This document shows, piece by piece, positions 47,201-56,012 of a stretch of 64,000 nt of DNA. The notes under the pieces were generated by a model. It did no database searches and was not told the DNA's origin. It saw only the letters and a list, made by a program, of their open reading frames with translations. A program made the position numbers and the translations under genes. Every line of letters begins with the position of its first letter. The stretch's first letter is position 1. Origin of the DNA: Cyanophora paradoxa (Eukaryota; Glaucocystophyceae; Cyanophorales; Cyanophoraceae); assembly GCA_004431415.1 (NCBI GenBank), contig QPMI01000453.1, forward strand, positions 248,001-312,000, given 5' to 3'.

Positions 47201-47307
47201 ATCAAAATCAGGGGCTGGCGCTGCGATCCGCTCTGAGGCTGTTCCTGAGCGCACGCACACGCGGCGCGGAACGCCAGGAGCGCCAGGAGCGTCAGGAGCG
47301 ACCGCAT
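44265..47307 (-). CDS. LCAT/phospholipid:sterol acyltransferase-type lipase
   Basis: Secreted or lumenal alpha/beta-hydrolase of the LCAT/PDAT/PSAT family; it transfers acyl chains from phospholipid to an acceptor or hydrolyses them. ATG at 47307 starts a clear signal peptide (MRSLLTLLALLAFRAACACA), followed by PLILIPG, the family's N-terminal strand. Then come ALFLRYDPASNSLSEVSG (about 46725-46670), YFQDLINFLRSDMGYQ, and DLWGFP-FDWRTSNG joined over an intron near 46330-46268 (family FPYDWR). The nucleophile motif is LLAHSMGGLFILSV (Ser near 46072). VIFVGTPFLGAP lies near 45860, followed by YTSPAFYELLP and LPVEVYTLVGTGNPTKY. The catalytic Asp is in DGD-GTIPLVSA, split by an intron (44644/44578), and the His is in VNANHDG (about 44504). 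The stop is TAG at 44265. The complete triad argues for an active enzyme. Exact acceptor specificity is not decidable. Divergent from the BTB gene; its 5' two-thirds is duplicated at 48545-50385. Confidence 0.86.
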
Positions 47308-47460
47308 TGTCTGAGTTGGCAGTACCCAGGATCACAAAAAAACCGAAGAAGCGAGACGCAGAAGATTAGCCCAGACGTGCACGCGAGGCGCTTCGGGACC
47401 AACAGGGCATCGGAGCGGGAGGCGCTGAGCATCTAGCCGGAAGCCCCCGCCGCTTCTAAT
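45580..47460. repeat. Tandem (direct) duplication, copy 1
   Basis: Strongly similar to 48545-50385 in the same orientation, including introns (the (AAATTC)n intron at 46125-46145 matches 49010-49029) and the upstream promoter region. Homology starts at about 45580 (TCGCCTCGAAAGTCCGGCCG) and ends at about 47460 (CCGCCGCTTCTAAT). Confidence 0.92.
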
Positions 47461-47503
47461 ACTGCAGCGGTACTGCAGCGACAGCATAAGACAGCAATCA
47501 GGC
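47308..47503. promoter_or_regulatory. Divergent promoter region, acyltransferase / BTB gene
   Basis: 196 bp separate the ATG of the acyltransferase (-) from that of the BTB gene (+). About 150 bp of this was copied to 50229-50382, where it lies between the pseudogene and LRRC51. The shared part therefore probably contains bidirectional promoter elements. Confidence 0.5.
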
Positions 47504-48378
47504 ATGGACGAAGAGCAAGCAGGGCCGATCGTGAGGCTGAACCTGCGCGGGCGCGAGTTCGTCACGGCACGCGACACACTCCTCTCCAAGAGGGGCAGCT
47601 CTTCGTTCTTCGACGCACTCCTGTCCGGCAGGTAACCTCTCTGCGAATGCTTTCTACCTATACGTACCTGCAGTACGCATGCGCGGCGCAGGCTGGCGAG
47701 CACGAAGATCGGGAGCGCCCTTTTCCTGGACCGCGACCCACGGGCGTTCGAGACGCTCCTGACGTTCCTCTCGACGGGCTTTCTGCCCTTGCCCAAAGAC
47801 CCGAACGAGCTCTTCATCCTCCTCGCGGAAGCGGACTTCTACTGCATCGCTTTGAAGGATGGTGCGCGCTCGCTTGATATATGTATCCAATGATTGCAGG
47901 CCTAGGACAGCTTAGCTCAGCCCACCCGGCTCACACTGCTACAGGGTTGCGCTCGTGCGTGCGCTGCCACGAAGTCTACTATCACAGCGGGCACCCTCTC
48001 CCGGAGCGGGCCTGTAGGCACCACCCAGGTACATTCGGGCCTGGGGAGCTCAAACACGTCTCAACACAGAAGGTCAAATGCACGGATCACTCAGCTGAAA
48101 GTTTAAATTATCTTAGCCAAGTCTTTACGTTCGGCAAAAGGAACGGAGACAGTCTTGGCCCCTTCGTATGTGAGCACTGCTTCGAAGTGAGCCCGGATAA
48201 AGTGCAACGGTCGCAGTATCCAGTTCCTCAAACTGGGCCATCTTATATCTGGAAAGACGTCGCCCAAGAGCACCGCGCCGTTCTACAGTGGAGCTGCTGC
48301 AAGGACCCTCGCGCCGACGCCCCCGCCTGCGCCCTCGGCGCCCATGTACCTTCCACCAATGCTTTCGACTCTCACTGA
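47504..48378 (+). CDS. BTB/KCTD (potassium-channel T1-like) protein with C-terminal Cys/His module
   Basis: Three exons, 47504-47631, 47692-47861 and 47900-48378, give 258 residues with consistent phase. The N-terminal T1/BTB domain is clear: VRLNLRGREFVTARDTLLS, FFDALLSG, then GSALFLDRDPRAFETLLTFL and ELFILLAEADFYCI. KCTD-type BTB domains oligomerise and often serve as cullin-3 adaptors. The C-terminal part has spaced Cys/His groups (RSCVRCHEVYYHSG, CRHHPGTFGPG, FVCEHC, LQWSCCKDPRADAPACALG) suggesting a zinc-binding module of the C..C-HPG-WSCC-C..G.H kind. That reading is inference. The stop is TGA at 48376. Its 3' end faces the truncated acyltransferase copy. Confidence 0.85.
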
Positions 48379-48544
48379 AATTATGTCTGTCTTTTATTGT
48401 ATTCATTTCGACTTCCATTTAAATTTCATCCGGTCCAATTCCCGACGGAGCGCGCGCGCTCGCGGGATGTGGCGCCCGCCGTGCCGCTGGGGACTCCGGG
48501 AGCCCGATGGCTCGGGCTCCGCGTACGCGTCGCACCCGAGGTAT

Positions 48545-50228
48545 ACGTAATCGCCTCGATTGTCCGGTCGCTGCAAAAGGGGCCTGCGGCTTAGGGCGGG
48601 CGAGGGCGGGGCCTAGGGCGCCCGGCCCGCCCGGCGGCCGCGCCGCTAAGATTGCAATTGGGGCCCCTAGAAATTTAAAGGGGCCAGGGGCGGGGGTTAG
48701 GGCGGGGCCGGGGCCGCACGGGGCGCCGTGGAAGGGGGCGTTCCGACGAAGATGACCTGCGCAGCGGACGGGGGGGAGGGGGGAGGACCCGCGGAGGGGT
48801 ACGTTATTCCACGGCGCAGGGGGGGTACCTGGCGGACGAGCTCGTCGACCGCCTCCGGATGGGTCGTGAAGTACTGTTTGGGAGTCTCAGCGCTTCGCAG
48901 GGCTGGGGGGGGGGGAAGAGGGGGGGTACACGCACGCTGAGGATGAAGAGCCCGCCCATGGAGTGCGCGAGGAGCGTGACGGGGCGCCCCGCCGTCCCGC
49001 GCGCCTGCTCAAATTCAAATTCAAATTCAAGGTTTTACAAGGTGCAAGCAATAAGTAATGTGACAAATTCTGCAATATATAAGGCGCCGCGCGCCTGCTG
49101 GACGAGACGGTGCAGCGCCTCGACCTTCTCCGGCAGCCCGTTGCTCGTTCGCCAGTCGAACTGAAGGGCGGGGCCGTAAGGGCGCTGCAGGACCACAGAG
49201 GAGGGCGCCGGCGCGGCGGGCCGCGCTCACGGGGAAGCCCCACAGGTCCGACCCCGACTGGCGTTCGCGTCAGCGGCCGATCGATGTCGCGGCGCGGAGG
49301 AGGGGCGCGTGCCTGGTACCCCATGTTGCTCCGGAGGAAGTTGATCAAGTCCTGGAAGTACTTCTGGTCGTCCTCCAGGTCCAGGGCCCGCAGCGCCGTC
49401 GAGGAGCCGACCATATTCGATATCGCGAAGAGCCCGTTGTCCCTCTGCGCGCGTGAGCGAGCGCGCGGAGCTGAGTGAGCAAGCAGAGTCGAGCAGGGCC
49501 GGCGAGACGGCCGGCGGGCCCTCGGATCAATTTTTGAGGACCGGTTTCGCGCCTGGGGCGGCTCGACGCGCTTGCCGGAGACCTCGCTGAGGGAGTTCGA
49601 GGCCGGGTCGTACCGCAGGAAGAGCGCATTCACCAGCGCCTCCGCTGCGGAGCCGGCCATTGATATCGGTTGGCGGGCGGTCTCGACCGGCCGCGGCCGC
49701 GGCCGCAGCCGCGGGCGCTGCGGCTCATTCGAGTGCGGGGGCGCAGGGCCGCACAGATGCGGCCCCACGGGTCTCGTATCGTGTCGAAGAAGCCTGCAAT
49801 GCCGTCCGTGTCTCCGAGCTGAGCGCCGAGCGTCAGCTGGCCGGAGCTGCTGCAGCTGGCGCAACAGCTCGAGCCAGCGCGCCGCGCCGGCGCACCTCCA
49901 GGACGTCAGCTGAAGGCAGCCAGACTTGGATCCGGTCCCCGTTGACCTGGTCCAGCACGCTGCAGCGCGAAATGACAACGGGCGCCGTGCGATGCGCTCG
50001 AGCTCCGACGGCAATGACGGCCGGAGAATGCAGAAACCGACCTTCCCTCGATTTTTTTACAAAGTGGATCAGCAGCCGGCAGCGGGAGGGCGGCGCCAAG
50101 AAGACGGGAGCGCACCCGGGATCAAAAATAAGCGGCTGGCGCTGCGATCCGCTCTGCGGTTGTTCCTGAGCGCACGCAAACGCGGCGCAGAACGCCAGGA
50201 GCGCCAGGAGCGCTAGGAGTGACCGCAT
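48545..50228 (-). pseudogene. Truncated, frameshifted copy of the LCAT-type acyltransferase
   Basis: Direct duplicate of the 5' two-thirds of the gene at 44265-47307. The ATG at 50228 and the signal peptide (MRSLLALLALLAFCAAFACA) survive. Just before the PLILIPG strand a single T is added (near 50126), turning the frame to LIFDPG and breaking phase with the next exon. The GTPFLGAP strand reads GTPPSTAP (near 48740). Homology stops at about 48545, so the exons with the catalytic Asp and His are absent. The nucleophile region (AHSMGG, about 48950-48965) is still intact. Truncation plus frameshift plus the altered motif make a non-functional copy most likely, although transcription from the copied promoter remains possible. 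Confidence 0.85.
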
Positions 50229-50385
50229 TGTCTGAGTTGACAGTACCCAGGATCACAAAAAAACGGAAGAAGCGAGACGCAAAAGCTTAGTCCAGACGTG
50301 CACGCGAGGCTCTCGGAACCAACAGGGCATCGGAGCGGGAGGCGCTGAGCACCTAGCCGGAAGCCCCCGCCGCTTCTAATTCAAG
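48545..50385. repeat. Tandem (direct) duplication, copy 2
   Basis: Second copy of 45580-47460. The boundary at about 48545 falls inside what is an intron/3' region in copy 1. The boundary at about 50382 lies about 80 bp before the LRRC51 start codon. The BTB gene lies between the copies, so it was not part of the duplicated unit. Confidence 0.9.
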
Positions 50386-50465
50386 CGACCACCCTGCGAC
50401 CAGCCAGATTAGGCGCACGCTAGTCCCCTAGGCCACCGCGTGCTTAGCTAGAAGCAACTGCAGTG

Positions 50466-51550
50466 ATGGCGACGACAGCGCCCCCTCAGGCCGGCGCAAC
50501 GGGCACAGTGAAGAAGGCCACATACACGCCACCAGTAAGAACAACGCTTGCCGAGGTCAGTACATGACGCTGCAAGTGTATTTGATGGCCCGACCGGCGC
50601 GCTGACGCCCCGCGCAGCGGCGAAAGATGACCACGAGGGATCTGAGTGCGGCGCCGCCCGAACGCCCCGCGCGCTGCGTCTAGCTGAGGGCCCGCCCCCC
50701 GCAGTAAAAGACCCCATCGGGCTGCCGCTTGACTACAGCTTCTTCGAGCTTAAGGAGATGAGCGACGTCATCGACGAGGACCCCGTGTCCGGCACTCGCA
50801 AGCCTCGGCCGCAGCCCGAGGAGCCGTCGGACAACCCCGAGCAGGCAGCGGTGTGCCGCCAGCTACCGCTGCACGGCGGCGGCGCGCTGACGCGGACCGC
50901 AGGCGAAGGCGAAGGCAGCGGCGGAGGAGAAGGCGTCGAGGCCGGCGTGCCGGGCGATCCGCCTCTCGAACAACGCGCTGACGCACCTCAAGGGTTTCAA
51001 GGCCGCCGTGGAGGCGGTGATGGACGATTCCGAGAAGCTCTCGTTCGTCGACCTCTCGTACAACAAGCTCTCCGCGATCGACGAGGAGCTCGTCGCGAGC
51101 TTCCCCAACATCACAAGTGCGCCGCCCCGCTCCGCCCCGCCCCGCTCCGCGCCGCGGCGCCTTCCTGACAAAGGCCGCCGAAGCGCTGTACCTGCACGCG
51201 AACGGCATCGCGAGCATGAAGGAGGTCGCGAAGCTCTCGCAGCTGCAGGGCCTGCACACGCTCACGCTCCACGGGAACCCCATCGAGAACAAGAAGCACT
51301 ACCGCCAGTACGTCATCGCCTGCTGCCCCAACCTCCGGTGCGCGCCCGCCCTCGCATACAGACAGCTGTACCCCGCCTCGCCTCCCCCGCTTCCTTCCCC
51401 GACAAACGAACCGCGCGCAGGACGCTGGACTTCATTCCGCTGACGCGGCACGACCGGACCAAGGCGACGCACTGGGCCACGGTCCACAAGAACTCGAAGC
51501 TGGCGCACGCCCTCCGCGCCAGCGCTTCGGACGGCGAGGGCGCCGCGTAG
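50466..51550 (+). CDS. LRRC51: LRRC51-like leucine-rich-repeat protein
   Basis: A five-exon model (50466-50559, 50705-50850, 50903-51116, 51184-51337, 51421-51550) gives 245 residues with all phases consistent. Conserved parts: PIGLPLDYSFFELKEM; an Ala/Lys helix; then repeats SNNALTHLKGF, SFVDLSYNKLSAID, TLYLHANGIASMKEV and HTLTLHGNPIENKKHYRQYV. The C-terminal cap is TLDFIPLTRHDRTKATHW. Order and spacing match animal LRRC51 (the LRTOMT locus product), a small LRR protein common in organisms with motile cilia. Its molecular role is not established. The first splice (A|GTACAT to GCAG|TA) was chosen because it alone restores frame. The upstream 80-240 bp derive from the duplicated acyltransferase promoter region. 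Confidence 0.88.
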
Positions 51551-51788
51551 CCCGCCGCTGGCGCCGCAGCTTCAGCCTAGCTCCCGGCCCCTATCCCGGC
51601 CTCGGCACCCGCCCCCATCCAACCACCCCTGCCACTCCGGACCGGATCCTATGCCTACCCTCGCAGCCCCGACCCAGCATCTCCGCGTACTCTCGTAGTC
51701 TTGTTAACTGAATCTTATAAACCTCGTCAAACTAGAGCAATAAGAGCCTCGGAGAATAAAGTAGCAGTGGAATGCATGGGGGAGACTA

Positions 51789-53879
51789 TTATGGGGACCG
51801 GTTGTTGTCGCGCAGCGAAGATGGCTTGGATCCAGGTCCGGAAGCTGCGGGTGGCTGCGCCTTGCCGCCGCCCGCCTTCGCGCCGCCTCGGCACTTGTCC
51901 TTGCCGCCGCCGCCGCCGGCGCCAGCGCTGTTGCTGCGGGGGAGCGTCGAGGGCGGCGCCTCTTGCCCTGCCGCCGCTCGCCTCTCCTCCTCCTTCGGGC
52001 CACCGCTCGCGGATCGCTCAAGCCTGCTGCTGCTGCCTGCGCCGCCGCCGCCTCCTCCTCCGCCTCCGCCTCCGCCGCCGCCTCCGCCTCCGCCCGAGTT
52101 CCGCGCCTCGCCGCCGCGCCGCGCGAGCCCGCTCGAGGCCGGCCGCTGCGCGCCCCTTCCTGTGCTTGGACTCCTCGCGGACTGCCCGGGCGTGGGCGTT
52201 CCGGAAGGGACGCTGGGCGTGACGCCGCTGGGTGCTGGGGCTGGAGGCCGGGGCGCGGGCCGGGGCGCGTTGCAGGACCAGGCGTGGAGGCAGAGGGCGT
52301 AGGCGGAGAGGGATGTGAAGGCTGTGAGGGCGCGGGTACGCCACGCCCAGACGGGCGCGGCCGGCGCCCGAACCAAGAGGAGCACGTGGATAAGAGAGGA
52401 CGCGGCCTGAGCAGCGACGAGGAACTGGTGCGGCCGCTCTGGGGTCTGGAAAAGGGACTGCGAGCGAAGCAGAGGCGGAAGGGGGTGAGGGCGGGGGTAA
52501 AGTCGCTGCTGCGAGGAGGGGGTACGATCGATCGATTGCGCACGTAAAGGAAGGAGGAGAAGCGGTGGGTCGGGGGCGCCGCGTTGCGCTCCCCCGCGGA
52601 CACGTAGTGGCAGCCGCGGTACTCCACGATGGCCCCGCGGGGGTACGGGAGCGCCTTCGTCGACCATGGCGCCGGCGTCGAGGATCTGTACCCGGGGGGC
52701 TTAGCTTCGAAGCGGCGCCGCTAAGGGCAGGGTACGCACTTCTTCTTGGCGGGGGAGGGGGAGGGGGAGGGCGCGGGGCGCCAGCAGCCGACGGAGTGGG
52801 CGACGGAAACGAGCTCGCCGCAGTGTAGCGCCAGCAGCTCAGCCGCGTGCGCCCCGAGGCTCACAGCAAGCGTCGATACCACCAGGGCCACGCTCCGGCC
52901 CCGGTCGACCACGTAGTGCTCGTCCTGCGCTGGCGTTGGGCGGGGCGGGCGGGCCGCGCGGTGGGGGTGCTGGCTGGAAGAAGGGCGCACGCTGGGGAAA
53001 AGGGGCGGGAGGACAGAAGCGAAGTAGGCAGACTCGAGGGAGTAGAAGGCGAAGGTGATGGCGTGGTAACGGGCGCGCTGCAGGCCGGCCGCCGCGTGGC
53101 CGCCGTCCCGCTGGTTCGCCGCGTGCATCGCCAGCTGCTCCAGGGCAAGTCTGCAGCGCGGCGCGCGGTCAGCGCGTGTGGGGCGGCGGGCGCGGGCCCC
53201 GCGCACGGCAGGAGGAGGATGAGGAAGAGAGGAGGGGAGTGCTGCAGGTACAGGCGGGCCAGGCAGTAGCACATCGCTGCGCTGAGGAGGAACACGGATC
53301 CGAAGGTCGCCGCGCGCGCTCCGGCGGGTGGTTGGGCGGAGCTGCGGGCGGGCGGGGAGCGTGTGAGCGGCGGATGGTGGCGATGGCGGGCGTCCGCGCG
53401 CACCCCTCGTGTCGCCAAGGCCGCAACCGCCGCAGTATCACGCGCTTCCCGATCACCTGCGAGCAGTGTCAAACTCGTCGCACCTCACGGCGGCCGAGCG
53501 CCCGATCTCACCAGCACAGTCAGCACGAACAAGTGCAGATTGAAATGCAGGACGTTCTGGGAGCAGTGAGCGATGCTCATAGCGCTTTAGCGCACGAGAG
53601 GCGACGCACCGGGCCGTATATGTGCGCGTTCTGAGCGTAGGCGTGGACGAGGAGGACGAAGGTGACGCACAGCTGTAGCCGCAGCTCGCGCTTTCGAAAG
53701 CCCGCTCCTGCTGGTTGCGGCTGTTGTTGTTGCTGCTGCTGCCCTGCGTGCTGGCTGCCTGCGTGCGCCTGCGTCGGGGTATGCGCCGCCGAGCTCGCGG
53801 TCGCCGCACTCGGCGTTCCCGCTCGCCTTGTATCGGCGAGCGAGGCGAACTTCACGACCGCCACGCCGCTCGACGGCAT
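51789..53879 (-). CDS. TMEM39: TMEM39-family multi-pass ER membrane protein
   Basis: TMEM39A/B are ER membrane proteins linked to autophagy (SAC1 trafficking) and secretion, as known for the family. ATG at 53879 opens an N-terminus with a poly-Gln run (about 53745-53720), followed by a first hydrophobic helix LQLCVTFVLLVHAYAQNAHI. Recognisable family blocks in order: VLHFNLHLFVLTVL with VIGKRVILRRLR after an intron; FLLSAAMCYCLARLYL; YHAITFAFYSLESAYFASVL (about 53075-53015); ELLALHCGELVSVAHSVGCW (about 52835-52775); VEYRGCHYVSAGERNAAPPT (about 52625-52570); FLVAAQAASSLIHVLLLV; and LTAFTSLSAYALCLHAW. The tail is a long Ser/Gly/Pro-rich low-complexity stretch with a poly-Gly run (about 52090-52030), absent from animal members. 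The stop is at 51789. Exon limits are approximate. It converges on LRRC51 (238 bp between stops). Confidence 0.75.
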
Positions 53880-55047
53880 GGTTTCGGAGCAACGCCCCTT
53901 TTTTTCGGCGTGGCGTGGCGGGTACGTTCAAATTCACGCTCATCTCGCCGCTTTCGGTCGGCTCGTTTGAACGCCGCTCTTGCTCTTCCAATGCGCGATG
54001 GGCCCCTGCAGCTCTCGATCGCGATGCGCCTTCGCCCCGGCGTCGCTGCGCCGCGCGATGCGCCCCATAAGCAAAGTTCGCGCTGCCGAGCTGGCCAGGC
54101 AATTCGCCTCTGACGCGTTTTGCACAGCGCCAGCTGCAGCTTGAGCGTTAGCTCCGGCGGGCGCGCGCGCGGCGGCGTTGTGGTGCATGCACAGCCTGGC
54201 AGCGCCAGCTCGCGCGGGCGCGGCCCAAGCGCTGCCGTCGGATCGCAGAGCGCTCAGAGTGCTCGTGCACGGCGCCTGTTAACACCTGCCTACCCTAGAT
54301 CTGCCGCAGGTTAACGTGGACGTCCGTGTTCAGAGCGGCTGCAGCTGCGCACGCTCTTGCTCTGATCCGTGGACATCCCAAGAAGGCTGCTTGCTATCAC
54401 TCGCCGAAACGTTTGACCGCAGGTCGGAAAGCTCGCCGCGCGAGGGGAGCACAACGCTCGACCGCCGTCACATGCGCGTCGCCAGCTGGCTCCGTTCATG
54501 TCGTTACGTTGGCCATGTCGTTAGTTCCCGGCGCCCATGCCGCAGCGCGTGGCCTCGCCTTGCAATGTGCATGCCGGAGTGCAGCTCCGGTGAATCGGGT
54601 CTAGCTAGATCTAGCCTGAACGCAAGTGCACATGACAGTGACATCCCCGCGGATCCGCCAGGCCATGAGGGAACACGATCGCAGCGCGTAGCCTGGCAGA
54701 AAGCTAATAGAAATCTCAGTCTGCATTTGAACGGAGCAAGAAAGCGAAGAGCGGAACGGGTGGGCGGAATGGGAGCCGAACAGGGCGGAGCAAGGTGGGC
54801 TGGATGGGAAGAGGTGGAGGAAACAGGCAAGGAAGAAATGAAAAGGAACTGCCCTGCATCTATTCTGTCATCTGCAACGGAGGGATGAAGGGGCGGCTCC
54901 AGGGACACAGCCGGCCTCCGGAGCGGCGAGGGGCACACCTGCCACCCGCCGCGACGACGCACGATCCGCGCGCTCGCGCGCTCGCGAACGCCGCGAGAGT
55001 ACAAGATGGAGGAAGACAGCGCGCCGCCGCTGACTCGAAAGGTCCGT
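53880..55047. other. Gene-poor interval between TMEM39-like and RER1
   Basis: About 1.17 kb on the 5' side of the TMEM39-like gene and the 3' side of RER1. Open frames exist on both strands but none shows conserved motifs or coherent splice structure. It includes the short motif CTAGCTAGATCTAG near 54601 and a GA-rich stretch at 54740-54850. No RNA gene recognised. Confidence 0.45.
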
Positions 55048-55810
55048 CTAGTCGGACCGCAGGGCGCCGGGCTTGGGCGCCGGGCTGCCGGCCTTGCCGC
55101 CCTCCTTGCCCTTGTAGACCTGCTTGCCCCACGAGAACGGTATGTACTTGTACTTGATCATGTGCTTGATCTGGCGCTTCATGGTGACGAAGAAGAGGGC
55201 GCCGAAGTAAATGACGAGGATGGGCCAGAAGACAGGGATGTCCAGCACGCGGAAGAACGTCGCGAAGAACGAGTAAAGCACCGCCTTACACGTCGCGTAC
55301 CTGCAAGGCGGGCCAGGGAGAACACATGCGGTCAGGTCGCGGATGGCTCACAACGGACGGGGAGCGCTCTGCGCCGAAGCGCGCGGCCCCAGCTAACGAT
55401 AGGGCGATGTCCGACAGCTAGTGCGGCTATATGCTCGCGCAAGGGACTGTGCCTGCGCACCAGAACTTGAATTCCGGCAGGCGGCGGGTGAATGGGCGGT
55501 ACTCCTCGTCCTTCTTGAGGGGGAGCACGGGCCCATCGGTATCGGGATCGATTTGAGGCGACAGGAACGCGATGAACAGGTTGAGCAGGTAGATGCCGAG
55601 CGCGTAGGTGATGATGTAGAAGCCGCCAACAAGCTTCACACGGATGAAGTACAGGAGCATGAGAACCGCGCAAGCGCCCCAGCGAGGGATCACATGCGGC
55701 ACTGACAAGTCCAGATAGAACTGCTTCTTCCTGTTGAAGTCCGCTTTGAACTTCGCGTAGGGCGTGCTCGGGACATCCACGTCGACGGGCGGCGGCTCCG
55801 AATTCAGCAT
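55048..55810 (-). CDS. RER1: RER1, ER retrieval receptor
   Basis: RER1 is a Golgi membrane protein that returns ER residents and unassembled subunits from cis-Golgi via COPI. Two exons, 55810-55461 and 55300-55048, give 200 residues, the usual size, with the intron splitting a Trp codon in LPEFKFW-YATCK. Conserved blocks: RWGACAVLMLLYFIRV, GGFYIITYALGIYLLNLFIA, FLSPQIDPDTDGPVLP, DEEYRPFTRRLPEFKFW, DIPVFWPILVIYFGALFF and TMKRQIKHMIKYKYIPFSWG. Four membrane segments in two hairpins are visible. A Lys-rich tail (KGKEGGKAGSPAPKPG) closes the protein. Near-canonical and almost certainly functional. Confidence 0.96.
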
Positions 55811-56012
55811 GGCTGCGCTCGCCTGCTTGCTGGCTCGCTAGCGTTTCCTGGCTCCGCCTCTGAAAAAAAGGGGGGACGAAGCCCGGCCCAGGGGGTACGC
55901 CGAAACGAAGGTCGCGCCCACGGGCCTTGCAGCAGGTGACGTTGACACGCGCACACGGCACGTACAGCTACGTATACCCACGCCCCGACCCTCGATCTCG
56001 CTACCGCTAACG

